A stretch of 36,516 bases of DNA from Basidiobolus ranarum. Lineage: Eukaryota; Basidiobolomycota; Basidiobolomycetes; Basidiobolales. Position 1 is the stretch's first letter. Each line of letters opens with the position of its first letter. The notes below the pieces were generated by a model. That model saw nothing but the letters and a program-made list of their open reading frames with translations, made no database searches and had not been told where the DNA came from. Shown in pieces: positions 15,001 through 25,889 of the stretch. The translations under genes and the position numbers were made by a program. The DNA lies in the NCBI GenBank assembly GCA_040143965.1, contig JASJQH010000058.1:1-36516 (forward strand). Direction: 5' to 3'.

Positions 15001-16277
15001 TTAGGCGCTATTGTCAAACAGTTTTACTAACTTCTCGATTAGCTTCTTCTTCGAGATGTCGATAATTTGTTCCCATTTGTTTAGCTTGGCCAGAAGTTCC
15101 AGTTTGATTCTGTGAAGTTCCATATCTGCTTTGCATCTAGAACCCAAATCTCCTTCGATGACTCCTAAAGCATCAGCATCTTTTCCTTGCGATAATAAAA
15201 CAGCCAAATACAAATGGACATCTAGGAGCAACAATGGTAAATCAATGAGAATGGTTGACGATTCAAACGATGTACAAACCTTCAGTAGTTTCTAAACGGC
15301 CTTCTTCGGCGGCTTTTTTCATCATACGTTCTGATAGAGTGTTAAACAAAGCTCGTTGACTCTCATTGTCCTTAGCCTAGAGCACATGTAAGTGGTGCAT
15401 GTCCAGAATTTAGTTCCTCTCTTGTATTTTAGTGCCAGAGAATAGATTGAAGTTAACAAACCTGTAGAATAAGGCTCATAACTGTCCAGAAGAGGTATTT
15501 GTTATGCTTGAAGGTTTTATGAAGCTTCAAAGAAGCCTAAAGAGGTTCAGCACAAGAGGTATATCAGCCATTATATCCATTACTATTTCTATAAAACCAT
15601 TGACTCCGCTATTACCTGTTGCTGTCCTTTGAAATCATTCGCGCGGACCATAGCCATGAACCAGTGATTGGCAATCTCTTCGTTATTGGGCATCACTTTG
15701 GATGCATTTCCATACAGATCCACCATGTCTTGGTCTAAATAAGAGAGAGTTGAGTTTAGGAAAATGTCGAGTACCAATATAAACTGTGACCTAATGTCAG
15801 GCACACTCGAGTTCTTTTTCATAATATCAATGAAGATACTTACGCTGTCCCATAGAACGGTATACCATTCCAACAATTTGGAGAGTTGGCTCGTCGATAG
15901 GCATACTTTTTTTGATAAATTTGCAAATCTCTAGAGCCTCTTCTTCCTTACCAGTACGATCCAAAGTTAAAGCTTTTAGAGCCTTTTAGAACAAAACCAG
16001 TTAGTATTGACAATAATCTACCTAGACAAAACGTTGAAGTTTAAGAACTCACCTGAACAATGAGAACATCACTCTGCTTTTTCAAGATTTTGTTGCATAA
16101 CTGCAAAGATTGCTTATAATTTTGGTTATCGATGGCATCTACAAAACGGTAAGGGTTTAGTTGAAACTAATTGAAGAGGAAAGTATCTTTGCAAGCTTAG
16201 GTTGTTATGCTATATATTCGAACCGTAAATAGAATACCATAAATAGGACGAAGTCTACGCTCGCTGAAGTCGGACAT
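12030..16277 (-). CDS. NAA25: NatB N-terminal acetyltransferase auxiliary subunit (Naa25/Mdm20 type)
   Basis: This is the TPR-repeat scaffold subunit of NatB, which with the catalytic Naa20 acetylates nascent proteins starting Met-Asp/Glu/Asn/Gln at the ribosome. The first exon reads MSDFSERRLRPIYD, matching the NDRRLRPIYDYLDNGN start of animal NAA25. Later exons carry YKQSLQLCNKILKKQ, LDRTGKEEEALEI, MVDLYGNASKVMPNNEEIAN, LFWTVMSLILQ, DKFGSKFCCFEDLQPYLNLV (human: KKFGDKPCCFTDLKVFVDLL), FKFLAIRLYQILGVF and DIKHIQLDT (human: DAKHIQHDT). The last exons read ANTTKAIEKF...IEFVSNK spliced to ENQGVVNETIHH and end HKELEKRSSLYR. There are well over a dozen short exons across 4.2 kb, and the coding length is roughly family size. 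The gene is head-to-head with Lsm6, 407 bases apart. I verified many but not every splice junction. Confidence 0.92.
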
Positions 16278-16684
16278 TATTATGAGTATTCGTGTTCAAC
16301 TCAAAACTAACGTTTATACGAGATATCAAGTGAAGCGTCAGTGGAAGTCTGTTCCGAATTGTATGGACGTAGAGAGTGTTTACGCCAGTCGAATATCTTT
16401 TTGCAACCAATTTCATCATGGAAGATCCATCACATTCCATACACAGATGTATTTTTTTTTTGGAGGCATAGTTTGGATCCAATTCAGGTAGGATGATGCT
16501 ATTAATCTAGAATAGATTGTTCCGAAAGCTGATCTCCATAGAAATCAATGGTGAAAAAAAGTTTCCTCTTTGTTATCCCTAATTGTACGTGTTTTTCAAA
16601 ATTCATGAGGTGATTACAAAACCGATTTTGAACGAAATTCATCTCCGTAATTTAATCTTTACATAGTTCTTTATCGTTCAAGAA
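16278..16684. promoter_or_regulatory. Shared divergent promoter region, NAA25 / LSM6
   Basis: This 407-base gap separates the two start codons and must hold both promoters. Plus and minus frames of 69-75 codons cross its left part, but neither resembles a protein. T-runs (for example near 16,450) are typical of fungal nucleosome-free promoters. No specific factor site could be supported. Confidence 0.45.
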
Positions 16685-17045
16685 ATGGAGCAATCTCACG
16701 AAAAGTCCCCTTCCGATTTTCTTAACCATATTATAGGACGTCCAGTTCTTGTCAAGTTAAACTCTGGGGTTGACTACAGAGGTAAAGCTTCTTCCTATAG
16801 CCTGTCACATTTAGTTCACGGATACTCAACAATCCATAGGAATTCTCGCCTGTCTAGATGGATACATGAATATTGCTCTTGAGCAGACCGAAGAATATGT
16901 TAATGGACAATTGAAGAATAAATATGGAGATGCATTCATCAGAGGGAACAATGGTATTCAGATTTGGTTAAATCTATTCTTATAGACCTATACTAACTTC
17001 CACTTCTCCAATCTAGTACTTTACATTAGCTCCTTGAAAGAATAA
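16685..17045 (+). CDS. LSM6: U6 snRNA-associated Sm-like protein Lsm6
   Basis: Three exons (16,685-16,781; 16,840-16,953; 17,017-17,045) encode 79 residues, the usual Lsm6 size. The protein starts MEQSHEKSPSDFLNHIIGRP. Sm1 is FLNHIIGRPVLVKLNSGVDY-RG followed by ILACLDGYMNIALEQTEEY. Sm2 is AFIRGNN-VLYISSLKE, with the diagnostic RGNNVLYI of Lsm6. Lsm6 is part of the Lsm2-8 ring on the U6 snRNA 3' end and of the cytoplasmic Lsm1-7 ring used in mRNA decapping. The second intron has a clear TACTAAC branch site about 20 bases before its acceptor. The gene is transcribed away from NAA25. Confidence 0.96.
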
Positions 17046-17446
17046 GATGCTCACTTTGGGAAGTCTTTTGATCGTAGAGTAGATATTTGAAAAGGATATT
17101 CTCATCGACAAAAACCCATTGCCTTTTTTTCTATTCAACTGAGGGGTAGTATTTGAATTGCAGATTTATGTAGAGTTGGTTTTTTATATAAATATTTAAA
17201 ACGACGTTATCCTTTCTATATTTACCATGAATAACACTTTTGTTAACGATCTGACGTTTGGAAAATTCTACGCCTAGTTACGTTTAGTAGTATGCAATTG
17301 TCATAAGTCGTTCAAGTTTCACGGTTTCTATAGCGTGATTTTCGATGTTAAGAAGTATTTCCTTCTTTCACTAGGAGTTGATGATATATGGAAATGAACT
17401 TGCCAATACAACGTTCATGGTTTTATTGAATAGAAAGGAATATATA
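17046..17446. other. Convergent 3' region between LSM6 and the secreted-protein gene
   Basis: AT-rich 400-base spacer with no coding potential seen. It contains the 3' ends and presumably the polyadenylation signals of two converging genes. Confidence 0.4.
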
Positions 17447-17875
17447 TTAGTATATTATCTGAAGTAAAATACCTACACTTAGCAGCAGCATACGATCGAT
17501 TGGTAAGTCATGAAAACTATCGTTGACGTATGGAGTTTGTGATGTGATAGGAACCACACGAGTGGATGATCCCACGGTAACAGTGCTCATCGCTATTGAT
17601 GTAAACGAGACCGTTGTGGTTGGCGACAATAGGCTTGACAAACTAGATCCACTGGATTTTTGAGTACCGGTTGGAGATGCTAAGCTTCCAGAAATGGTTT
17701 GTTGATTAGCGTTCAAGTCACCCACATCTTCGTCATCCGAGGTGCTTTGGTTAGTGTTTGTAGACGACGGTAAGGCGGGGTTGGAGGGGGACTTGGTGGT
17801 TCCTACCGATTCATATTGCTGTACTAAACCCATTAATAAAGTCAAGAAAATCCAAACCACGAAAGGATTCCGCAT
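17447..17875 (-). CDS. Small Ser/Thr-rich secreted, probably GPI-anchored protein
   Basis: One uninterrupted exon of 142 codons if translation starts at 17,875 (MRNPFVVWIFLTLLMGLVQQ), which gives a textbook signal peptide. An upstream in-frame ATG at 17,932 would add 19 residues. I prefer the inner ATG because a TATATAA at 17,937-17,943 lies only a few bases above the outer ATG, too close to serve it. The mature part is low-complexity and rich in Ser, Thr, Asn and Gly, with an acidic patch DDEDVGD. The C-terminus (IDRMLLLSVGILLQIIY) is hydrophobic, as expected for GPI-anchor replacement, so a cell-wall or plasma-membrane location is inferred. No enzyme domain is visible and I do not recognise the family. 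A small secreted cell-surface protein is the safest call. Confidence 0.7.
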   Translation of the reverse strand: MRNPFVVWIFLTLLMGLVQQYESVGTTKSPSNPALPSSTNTNQSTSDDEDVGDLNANQQTISGSLASPTGTQKSSGSSLSSLLSPTTTVSFTSIAMSTVTVGSSTRVVPITSQTPYVNDSFHDLPIDRMLLLSVGILLQIIY

Positions 17876-17936
17876 TGGAATTGCTAAGTAAAGAAAAGGA
17901 AATAATGTGACAATGTTACCTCTGAACACCATAGCC

Positions 17937-17943
17937 TTATATA
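17937..17943 (-). promoter_or_regulatory. TATA box of the secreted-protein gene
   Basis: TATATAA on the minus strand, 62 bases upstream of the preferred ATG at 17,875. Spacing fits a transcription start near 17,900 and a short 5' UTR. Confidence 0.45.
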
Positions 17944-17956
17944 ATTCCTGTACTCG

Positions 17957-17972
17957 CCCCCTATTTAGGGGG
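17957..17972. promoter_or_regulatory. CArG box inside a palindrome (candidate MADS-factor site)
   Basis: CCCCCTATTTAGGGGG is a near-perfect palindrome containing CCTATTTAGG, an exact CC(A/T)6GG site, the core bound by SRF-type MADS proteins. It lies about 15 bases above the TATA box of the secreted-protein gene. An SRF-type MADS gene is present at 29.6-30.7 kb. Binding is inferred from the motif only. A few exact CArG cores are expected by chance in DNA of this size and composition. Confidence 0.4.
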
Positions 17973-18608
17973 ATCAGCTGTATAAGTTCACTTTAATTTC
18001 GCTGTAATACCAACGTTCGGTGGATGCTTCAAGCTTAGCTACTTGCAACATGCGCATACTTGGTTAATTGCTGCAATACCTATCTACCCCGTATCATTAC
18101 TGCTTTCGGCGAAAGAAAGCACTCCCTTCTTCAAGCATAATTGAAATTAATACCCCTTTTGCACTGTACTTCGGCCAAATTCTTTATCAAGAGTAGACAT
18201 TCTGTATTCGAATATGCACAAAGTACGGGGAACACCTAGAATGTTCATTCCGTGTCCTTTGACTTGTCTCTAGTTATTTTGGTTTATTTCTCAAACCAAT
18301 TTAAATAATTATCTGAGTGACTGTATTGTTTAGCATTCAAAACCAATATGGTTAACTATTTACTGATATCATACCTATGGAAATTTGTCACAATGACTCC
18401 AAGATAATCTCTTCACCATCTTTCGTCGAATACTTCAGATGGTCACTGCTGAGATATATATAATTAGCAACACTAATATTATGGTTTGATTGGCTTATCT
18501 GAGAGGTTGGTTAGATTCTGAATACATTGTAACTGAGCCAACATTCTCTCATTAGTTGTAGGTAAAATAGAAGAGTTTGGAGTAGCCTGAAGAATATACT
18601 TCCCTAAA
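17973..18608. other. Divergent intergenic region, secreted protein / BolA3
   Basis: About 640 bases of AT-rich sequence between divergent genes. It presumably contains the BolA3 promoter near its right edge. No coding frame or repeat of note was seen. Confidence 0.4.
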
Positions 18609-18994
18609 ATGTTTTCTCACTTACGTCAAATAGCTCAAGTTACGGCTTTACGTACTTCGACTCCAAAAATATTTTACTCGACACAGTCAATGAACGCTGG
18701 AGAAAAGTTGCTTTTCGAGAAACTTAAAGAAAAATTCACACCAGCCAGTCTTCATGTTCACGACATTTCTGGTATGTTGAACCTTTTTTTTTACTGCAAT
18801 GATAATTAGTCTTCATAAGCCAACGTCTTTTTATTGAATCTTAAGGTGGTTGTGGCTCTATGTACGCCGTTGAAATCGTGTCCAAGAACTTTGAAGGCCT
18901 TTCCTTGGTTAAGCAACCTCGTCTGGTAACTGAATTTCTAGCTGACGATATAAAGAAAATGCATGGCATTCAACTGAAAACATCTGCCAAATAG
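18609..18994 (+). CDS. BOL3: Mitochondrial BolA-like protein (BOLA3/Aim1 type)
   Basis: Two exons (18,609-18,771 and 18,846-18,994) give 103 residues. Residues 1-27 (MFSHLRQIAQVTALRTSTPK onward) lack acidic residues and carry Arg/Lys and hydroxyl residues, as in a mitochondrial presequence. The BolA fold follows: EKLLFEKLKEKFTPASLHVH, DISGGCGSMYAVEIVS, NFEGLSLVKQPRLVTEFLAD, DIKKMHGIQLKTSAK. The GGCG cysteine and the C-terminal MHG histidine are the conserved cluster-ligand positions of BOLA3. The family helps glutaredoxin 5 and Nfu1 deliver [4Fe-4S] clusters to lipoate synthase and other mitochondrial targets. The intron falls inside SGG, so the single-frame reading after the donor is not coding. 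The gene converges with Prp28. Confidence 0.95.
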
Positions 18995-19318
18995 TGGAAA
19001 GGTCTTTTGATTATGATAGAGAAAGCTGTGTTCTATTTGAAACCTTACCAAGTGGTATTGTTTACAAGCTCGTTATGCCCCCTCTAATCTATCAATTACA
19101 CTCAATTGCCACTCTCAAAGTTTAATTGAATAAATCAAGTTATATTTATTTTGTGTGGTGTGTCTGGTTTCAAGGTTGTGATTGCTATGGCAGTTTTTTT
19201 CTTTAATTAAACATGCTTTGAGTGCATTGCTTTAAAGTAGAATACAGAATCCCACCAAAAGGTCGTTAATAAGACTAATGAACAAAGGACACATGGGTAA
19301 AGAGGGGATTGAAAGATA
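18995..19318. other. Convergent 3' region between BOL3 and PRP28
   Basis: A 324-base spacer between two converging stop codons. AT-rich, with T-runs, and no further gene seen. Confidence 0.4.
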
Positions 19319-21704
19319 TCAAGTGTAAATGGTTTCTTCATGCTTTCGCTTAGCTTTGAATGTGCCGGGTTTGATTTGAGCGGCTTCGTGATTAGCGAGC
19401 TCTGGTGGCACTCTAGAGAGTGGGGATTTCAACAACATCTGCTTCAGATCGTACATCACTTCGGTATCATTACTGCCCAAGAATGTAATTGCTGTACCCT
19501 TGTTACCAGCACGACCGGTACGACCGATTCTATGTGTGTAATCTTCAACATTCTTGGCCATATCGTAATTGATGACCAGGGAGACATTCTTAATATCAAT
19601 ACCACGTCCAGCAACATCAGTGGCTACTAGAATATCCATCGTACCATTTTTAAGTTGTGCAAGTGAGTACTCTCTCTGTTCTTGTGATTTACCACCGTGT
19701 AATGTCGTAACACGGTATCCAAGTTTGTTGAGCGCCTTGGCAAGCACATCACATCCCTTCTTCTGATTAACAAAAATGATGATCGGTGGTTCATACTGTT
19801 GACTATTAAGAATTTCAAGTAATCTATGTTTCTTCCTTCCTTCTTCGCCGATCATTTCAATCTTTTGTTCGACCGTGTCGACAGCTTGACCGGCAGTACC
19901 AATGGTTACTACAGCTGGTCTCCGTAAATAGCGCTTGGCAAGTCTCTCCACCGCTGTGGGCATGGTGGCTGAAAACATAGTAGTTTGTCTGTATTTAACC
20001 AAATCACTGCCAGTAAGCTCAATGGGGGCCTCTCCATCTTCGACCTCTGGCTTAATATTGGAAACTGGAAGGGCATCAAGGATAAAGTTAACGTCAAGCT
20101 CGAAACCCATATCAATCATTCTATCAGCTTCATCCATAACCACGTAAGTACATTGATTAAGTACGAGGACACGTCTATCCAGGCAATCCTTGAGACGACC
20201 AGGTGTAGCAATGATGATTTCAGCACCATTTCTTAAATTGAAGGCTTGCTCTTCCATGGCATGACCACCAACAATCGACACACAATTATAGCCGAGTTGA
20301 GTAGCAAACTTCAGAGTTTCTTGCTCAATCTGTTGTGCAAGTTCACGTGTAGGCACTAGAATTAGTGCATATGGCCCATCACCCATATTTTCTTCGTTCA
20401 ATGGTGGGAGTCGAGAGATGAAGACTAACATAGGAATCACGAAAGATGCCGTTTTACCACTACCGGTTTCAGCAATACCAATGATATCTCGATTCTGAAG
20501 TCCGATGGGAATAGCTTGTCTTTGGATAGGAGTAGGTTCATGATAGCCTACCTTTTCAATAACATCCAAAATCTTCTTGGGTAAGCCGGACTCACTCCAA
20601 GAACGATAAGGGTTGGGTAGACTTCCACCCTTGGTAGAGATATTGAAGTCTTCTTTGAAAATTCTCCAATCACGCTCTTTCATTTCAGTTTGAGGCTTCT
20701 CAGACCAATGTCTATCATCCCACATGGTCTTGGCCTCTCTTTTGGATTCGCGTTCTAGTAATAGCTCTGCCCTATGTTTCTCATCATCGGTTCTTCGCTT
20801 TTCGAGCAACTCTTGATAGAATTCAGATCTTGCGTTTTTCTGCTCCACGATGTCAATACCGGCAATATGACCTCTACCAAACATTTGAGCACCATGTCTA
20901 TCCGAATAAATGGGATTGACATCCTTGGAAGTATCCTCATTTGCGTCCCAGTCAAATACGAACTTCTTTTCATTCATTTTACGGATCTTTCTCTTTCTAC
21001 GCTCACCACCCATGTATCGCTCCTAATCGATAACAATAGAATGTTAGCAGACGATGGAAAATGAGAACTAGAATTTGAATGTATTTACTCTAATCTGTTG
21101 TAACTCCTTATCGGCAAGTTTGTTGATACCATCTTGATCAGTTTCTATGTCAGCGCGTTCAGATTGACGTTCAGGTGTCCTTTCTCTACCTTCCCTGCGT
21201 CTATCGTGTCTATATCTATCCCTACCACGATCTCTTTCACGAGACCGGTCACGATGATCACGACGATCTCTATCACGTTCTTTATCACGGCCTATATAGA
21301 TTCATCATAAGTATTAGAAACAATAACTCTAAATAACACGCAACTCTAATGGGGAAAAGTGAAGGGGTACAAACCTGATCTACGCTCCTTATCAGCTTCC
21401 TTTTCAAAATCTTCTCTAAACTTACGCTCTTCTTCCTGTCTCTTCTTTATCTCTTCCACTTCTTTTTGCCTTTTTTCAAGGGCGAGTTTGGCACGTTGTT
21501 CTTTGGTTAAAAACACTGGCTATTCCATAAAAGCAAACAATATAAAAAAAGGATATCATCAGAATAATTTGTATGGATATATATATATTATAATGGTTAT
21601 GAAGTGAAGTAAAAAGAAATACTTACCTTTTCCGCTTCTTTACTTTGTTCTTTTTTACGAATTAACTCTTCTAAAGATAAAGGTTCCTTTCTGTTGTTCG
21701 ACAT
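19319..21704 (-). CDS. PRP28: DEAD-box splicing helicase Prp28 (DDX23 / U5-100K type)
   Basis: Four exons: [20 protein letters not shown] from 21,704; an exon beginning [20 protein letters not shown]; an Arg/Asp/Glu-rich exon ([20 protein letters not shown]); and a long last exon of about 570 codons ending at 19,319. The total is about 710 residues. Helicase motifs in order: [16 protein letters not shown] (Q), AETGSGKT (I), PTRELAQQ (Ia), TPGRL (Ib), [12 protein letters not shown] (II), FSATMP (III), [10 protein letters not shown] (IV), [11 protein letters not shown] (V) and [10 protein letters not shown] (VI). WDANEDTS and the Glu/Lys-rich neck are typical of Prp28. The enzyme unwinds the U1-5' splice site pairing so that U6 can replace U1. 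The charged RD/RE N-terminus matches animal DDX23 more than the short yeast form. All core residues are intact. Confidence 0.97.
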
Positions 21705-22937
21705 GGTGTAAATTGATAAAAGAAAAAGTTACAAGTGATTTGGTGTATAAATTAATAAGATTCAAGTAAAAAAATCCTATTGATTCAATGAATTCATAAA
21801 TTTCTATACAATCTTCAGATCTGTCGAATTATTAGTAAATCTTTTTTATACTGTGGATGAGGGTGAAGAATTTCAATTTGTGGTTTAGGATCTAGTAGCA
21901 AAGTGTGTGAGAGTAGAAAGGATATCTATTGATTGGCATTCATGGACACTTGTTAGTAATATTCATTAGTATTGGTTTGGATGTATCTTCGCTTAGAAAA
22001 AGATCTACCTCCATGCATTATAGAGTTTAACAACTTTAGAAAAAGTGAAGACCATTCAACTAGGGAATAACTTGATGACGATATCACAATTACATATGCT
22101 TAGCCCTGCACAAGTATTGGGAGTTCCGTGCAGTGATTGGTATTAGAGAAGCGAAGATTTAACATCTCTCTAACATGAAACAAGTAGGCCTGGAGACAAG
22201 TTACTGTTCAAAGAGATATATTGTACATCGCACTTGGCCAATCGAGTGATGTATATCTTTCATTTGTAGAGCCTCAGCCAGACACAAACCATAATCCAAC
22301 TTCAAAATTACATGATCCATTGCCTCCCAACCGCTGCATAAATCTCATTGATCATTAAAGGAGTCACTGACAAGTACTACGAACGCTTTTCTGTAACATT
22401 GAATTTATTAACAATTATATCGTCATAGTCGAGGAACTAATCTGTAACTTGAATCTGATAGAATTCGACAAGGTGGTGGCACAGAGTCTCCAATCCCTGA
22501 AACGATGTGCCAACGACATTTGACAAATGAAGGGAAGTATATATGCTAAATAATATTGAAGACAAAACTGAGATAGAGAGATAGAGTTCAAATAAAATAG
22601 AATTTGTACACATGAATATAAGCGAAGTTGAAAAAAGTGAGGAAACTATAGATAAAAAACCCGGTGATGATCACAAACTTGAATAGACAGCCCCAAGAAA
22701 GTCGGAATTGACTAGGCTGTAGGGGACGTACATAATCCTTGAGGGCGAGGCTACAACGTTCGATTTAGTCTTTAACTCCAAGCTTAACACATATGGGGGA
22801 TATTCTACGGATCAAATCAAAATTGTGGGGGCGTACGGAAAATGCCGGTGCATTATCATGACCTGTCAGAGGTTTGAAAAAGAATGGCAACCGATGGATT
22901 GTATATGTATATTATGTTTCATGAACATGCATCACTA
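21705..22937. other. Intergenic, PRP28 promoter and SKN7 3' flank
   Basis: About 1.2 kb between two minus-strand genes. No recognisable gene. A 70-codon plus-strand frame near its right edge (22,884-23,102) overlaps the SKN7 C-terminus and is discounted. The left end is AT-rich and holds the PRP28 promoter. Confidence 0.4.
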
Positions 22938-25131
22938 TTACTCGATTACTTCCAGTCTAGGTCTCTTTCTATGATCATCCTCGTCATAAGAATAATCTGC
23001 AGGACGTACATTCGAGTTGGTGGCAAACATTATCGAAGGAATAATAGCGGCACCTTGATTCATAGACGCATCATTCGGAATAGCAATTCCAGCCATCATT
23101 GATAGGTTATATCCGTTGTTTTGACCCATGTTCATGACGGGGATAGCAGAATAAGAACTCATAGACATAGGAGCAGAGGTAGAAGCTTGCGACGAGCTAC
23201 CCTCTTCATGGTCATTCAAGAAGTTTCCATGCATCAATGAATTGGTAAGAGCGGGATAAGGACTGGGATTTCGACCAATATGGCCCATATCTCTTATTGT
23301 ACGCAGATGCATACAGTATTTCTCGAGCATTCCGTTGAGACCAGCTTTTGAAAAGGGTTTGGCAAGAATATCATTCATACCGTTGGCCAAATAGGTCATA
23401 CAGTCGTTCTCTGTTGTGTTCGAGGTCATGGAGATAATAGGTGTGATTGCATCAAATTGGCGAATTCTGGTGGTAGCAGAAACTCCATCTAAATTAGGCA
23501 TCACAATATCCTTAAAAACACAAGAATCTATCTTTAGCAAAATTGTAAAACAATCAAGTGCAGCTTATTATTATTTACCATTAACACAATATCGTATTTT
23601 TCTAGGTTCATTTTGTTGACAGCAGCAACACCATCTGTGGCGACATCAAATGAGCATCCAAAAATTTGAAGAAGCTTGGTGCTAAGTCTTCTGCAGACGG
23701 CGTCATCTTCCACCAGAAGAACCTTAGGCGGAGTGGCCCAATTAGGCGTAAATGATCCCTTGCGAAGTTGGGTGTTCTCAGTATTGCTTTTGATTTGAGT
23801 ATTGCTACCATTACTGTTATTCAAGTTATTCCCCACGGAGCCATTGATCAAACCATTATTGTCCATGGAATTGGTTCCAAAGGGAAATGATTTGTCATTC
23901 ATGTTATCGCGATTTTCAAGTTGATTGAGGGATATTTCTAAACTCTCAAGATTGGGCTGGCCGAACCCACCTTCGTTGTTACTGTATCCACCAAGATCAG
24001 TGTTGTTCATGTTGACATTATTTATATCGTCAGAATTGTTACCAAACATACCCCCCACATGGTTCATCATAGGAACTGCAAACTGTGACAAAGATGTGCT
24101 GGCAAACTCTTGAAGAGATTGCGCCCTCTTAGAAAAATCATCAACTTGGTTGAGTGAGACTTTCGACAATTCATTGTAGGAATTCAAAAGTTTCAGCATG
24201 TCAGCGGAAGAACTTGTGTTGGAAAATGGGGCCCCATAACCAGAGTTTTCACTGACATTTTTGTGCTCTCGATTACGATCTAGAAGGGAAATAGGTTAAC
24301 TAAATTTTTACTATAAATAGAGGGAGTTCAGATGCTTACTTGAATCTTGATTAAGAACATATTGAACAACATTTTGTAGTAGTTGGTCTTGAGCTATAAT
24401 GCTTTTTCGGAAGCTTAGAATTTCTTCCACCATAACCTGATAATTTTTGCTCATCGATTGAAGATAATTGCCCATATCGCTTTGCAACTTAGAAACGGAA
24501 TTAACTTGTCCTTGTAGATCATCGGCAACCATTCTTATGTCTTCGGGTAACATACTGGTTCCAATACCGCTAATGCCAGGCTTGTTTTTGTTAGGGATTT
24601 TTCGCTAAAGAATCTGATCAGTCCTATTCATAACATACATACTTGGTGTGATGCGTTTCACATACCTTAATTGATTCTAACATCTCACACTTGTTGTGTT
24701 GAAAACTAGGATGTTGAAATTCCCAAGCCTAAAAAGTTTATAAGGTAAGTAAGTGGATTGCTTTAACCAGGTACCTTTTAGTGGAAAAATGAAATAGGAA
24801 ATCTTCGTACATGTTCTCCATAAGGTTTACTAGAGTCATCGGTATTCTTGATCTTATGAAAATCGTATTTGTTTAATTGACGAACAAAACTCGCAAAGTT
24901 ACTATGCTTAAAGTGCTTTGGAAGTATCGTTTTGGCGAATTCGTTTGGCTCTTTCACTACAAAAGTATCTCCGTTTAATCCCCAGGCTACAATATGGCCG
25001 TAGGTTGTATCTTCAAGCATTCTGATATAATATTAAGCATCAATACACTAATGCTTTGTGAAGTAACTCTAATAAATGTAGTACCTATATAGCTTCTTTA
25101 CGAAGTCAGGAACACCCGGAGCGGCTGACAT
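22938..25131 (-). CDS. SKN7: Skn7/Prr1-type HSF-domain response regulator
   Basis: Multi-exon gene of about 620 codons. Residues 9-107 form an HSF-type DNA-binding domain: VPDFVKKLYRMLED, VAWGLNGDTFVVKEPNEFAK, LPKHFKHSNFASFVRQLNKY, DFHKIKN and, across an intron, HAWEFQHPSFQHNKCEMLES. A coiled-coil region follows (LQGQVNSVSKLQSDMGNYLQ), then an Asn/Ser-rich linker. The receiver domain is PPKVLLVEDDAVCRRL, YDIVLMDIVMPNLDG (phosphoacceptor Asp), PIISMTSN and DILAKPF (conserved Lys). The tail is Met/Ser/Asn-rich and ends RKRPRLEVIE, a possible nuclear signal. The family receives phosphate from a histidine phosphotransfer protein and controls oxidative and cell-wall stress genes. An intron separates LM from DIVMP, exactly before the phosphoacceptor Asp. 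Exons include 25,085-25,131, 24,811-25,021 and 24,666-24,728. Confidence 0.95.
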
Positions 25132-25880
25132 TTTAAAAGTTTTCGTGAATTAACAGGGGATATTAATTGTGTAGTTCAACGTTGACAGTATTCAAATTGA
25201 CAAGAGAAAGAGGGTGGTTGAAATGAAAAGTATTTAGATCAGACAGTAGTGATAGTAAAGTTCAACACGAAGATAAAGAAATAAAAGAAGAGAAGGGAGA
25301 GGTAACCAAATAAGAGTAAATTGAAATTTTAGAGCTTTATGATAGCTTCGGATGGGGTTGAATCGTGATTGGTGAAAATTGAATCAAAGTAAATTTATAT
25401 AGATGCGAAGGATAAAATATTGCTTTTATTATGAACCCCCGTCTCCTTGATACGAATCGAGCACTTCGCATGGTTTCTGACTGGATATTGAGCTTGGAAA
25501 ACTGGTTGATTCTAAAAGATAATTTGCATAGTATCGTGAGACCAACAGAGGGATTCTCAACCTCATAATAGGCATGTTTTTATGGACCAAGCCCAATCAA
25601 ATCGCTGATTAGATAGATATTATCCAACTTATAGCTGGGGAATTCAAATGATGGCTGCTACGATCAGAGTCCACCATTGATTGGCATGAAGCGACGCATG
25701 AGAAGCACTAAAACTACCGTCCACTGATGAGTCAAGCAATGCCGCAAGGCTTAGTACCTGTTTTAGAACGGAAGATGGCAAGCAGACGAGTGGTTTGTGA
25801 GTATTCGACTGCTTTTCTCCACCCTATGTGGGGAAATCAAGAATATAATTGGCAGAGGCATCCATATCTCTAACTCGCAA
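25132..25880. other. SKN7 upstream region
   Basis: Upstream region of SKN7, purine-rich on the plus strand just above the start (25,200-25,320). It should hold the SKN7 promoter and 5' UTR. A near-CArG sequence (CCAAATAAGA at about 25,307) is not an exact match. No gene seen. Confidence 0.4.
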
Positions 25881-25889
25881 TAATAATAG

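Noticed and set aside
17447-17932. Start of the secreted protein at 17,932, or a 36-base intron near 17,880-17,920
   Set aside because: The TATA box is too close to the outer ATG, and a 36-base intron is shorter than any other seen here; the inner ATG gives a clean signal peptide.
19340-21064. Several 63-96 codon frames on both strands
   Set aside because: Shadows of the long PRP28 exon.
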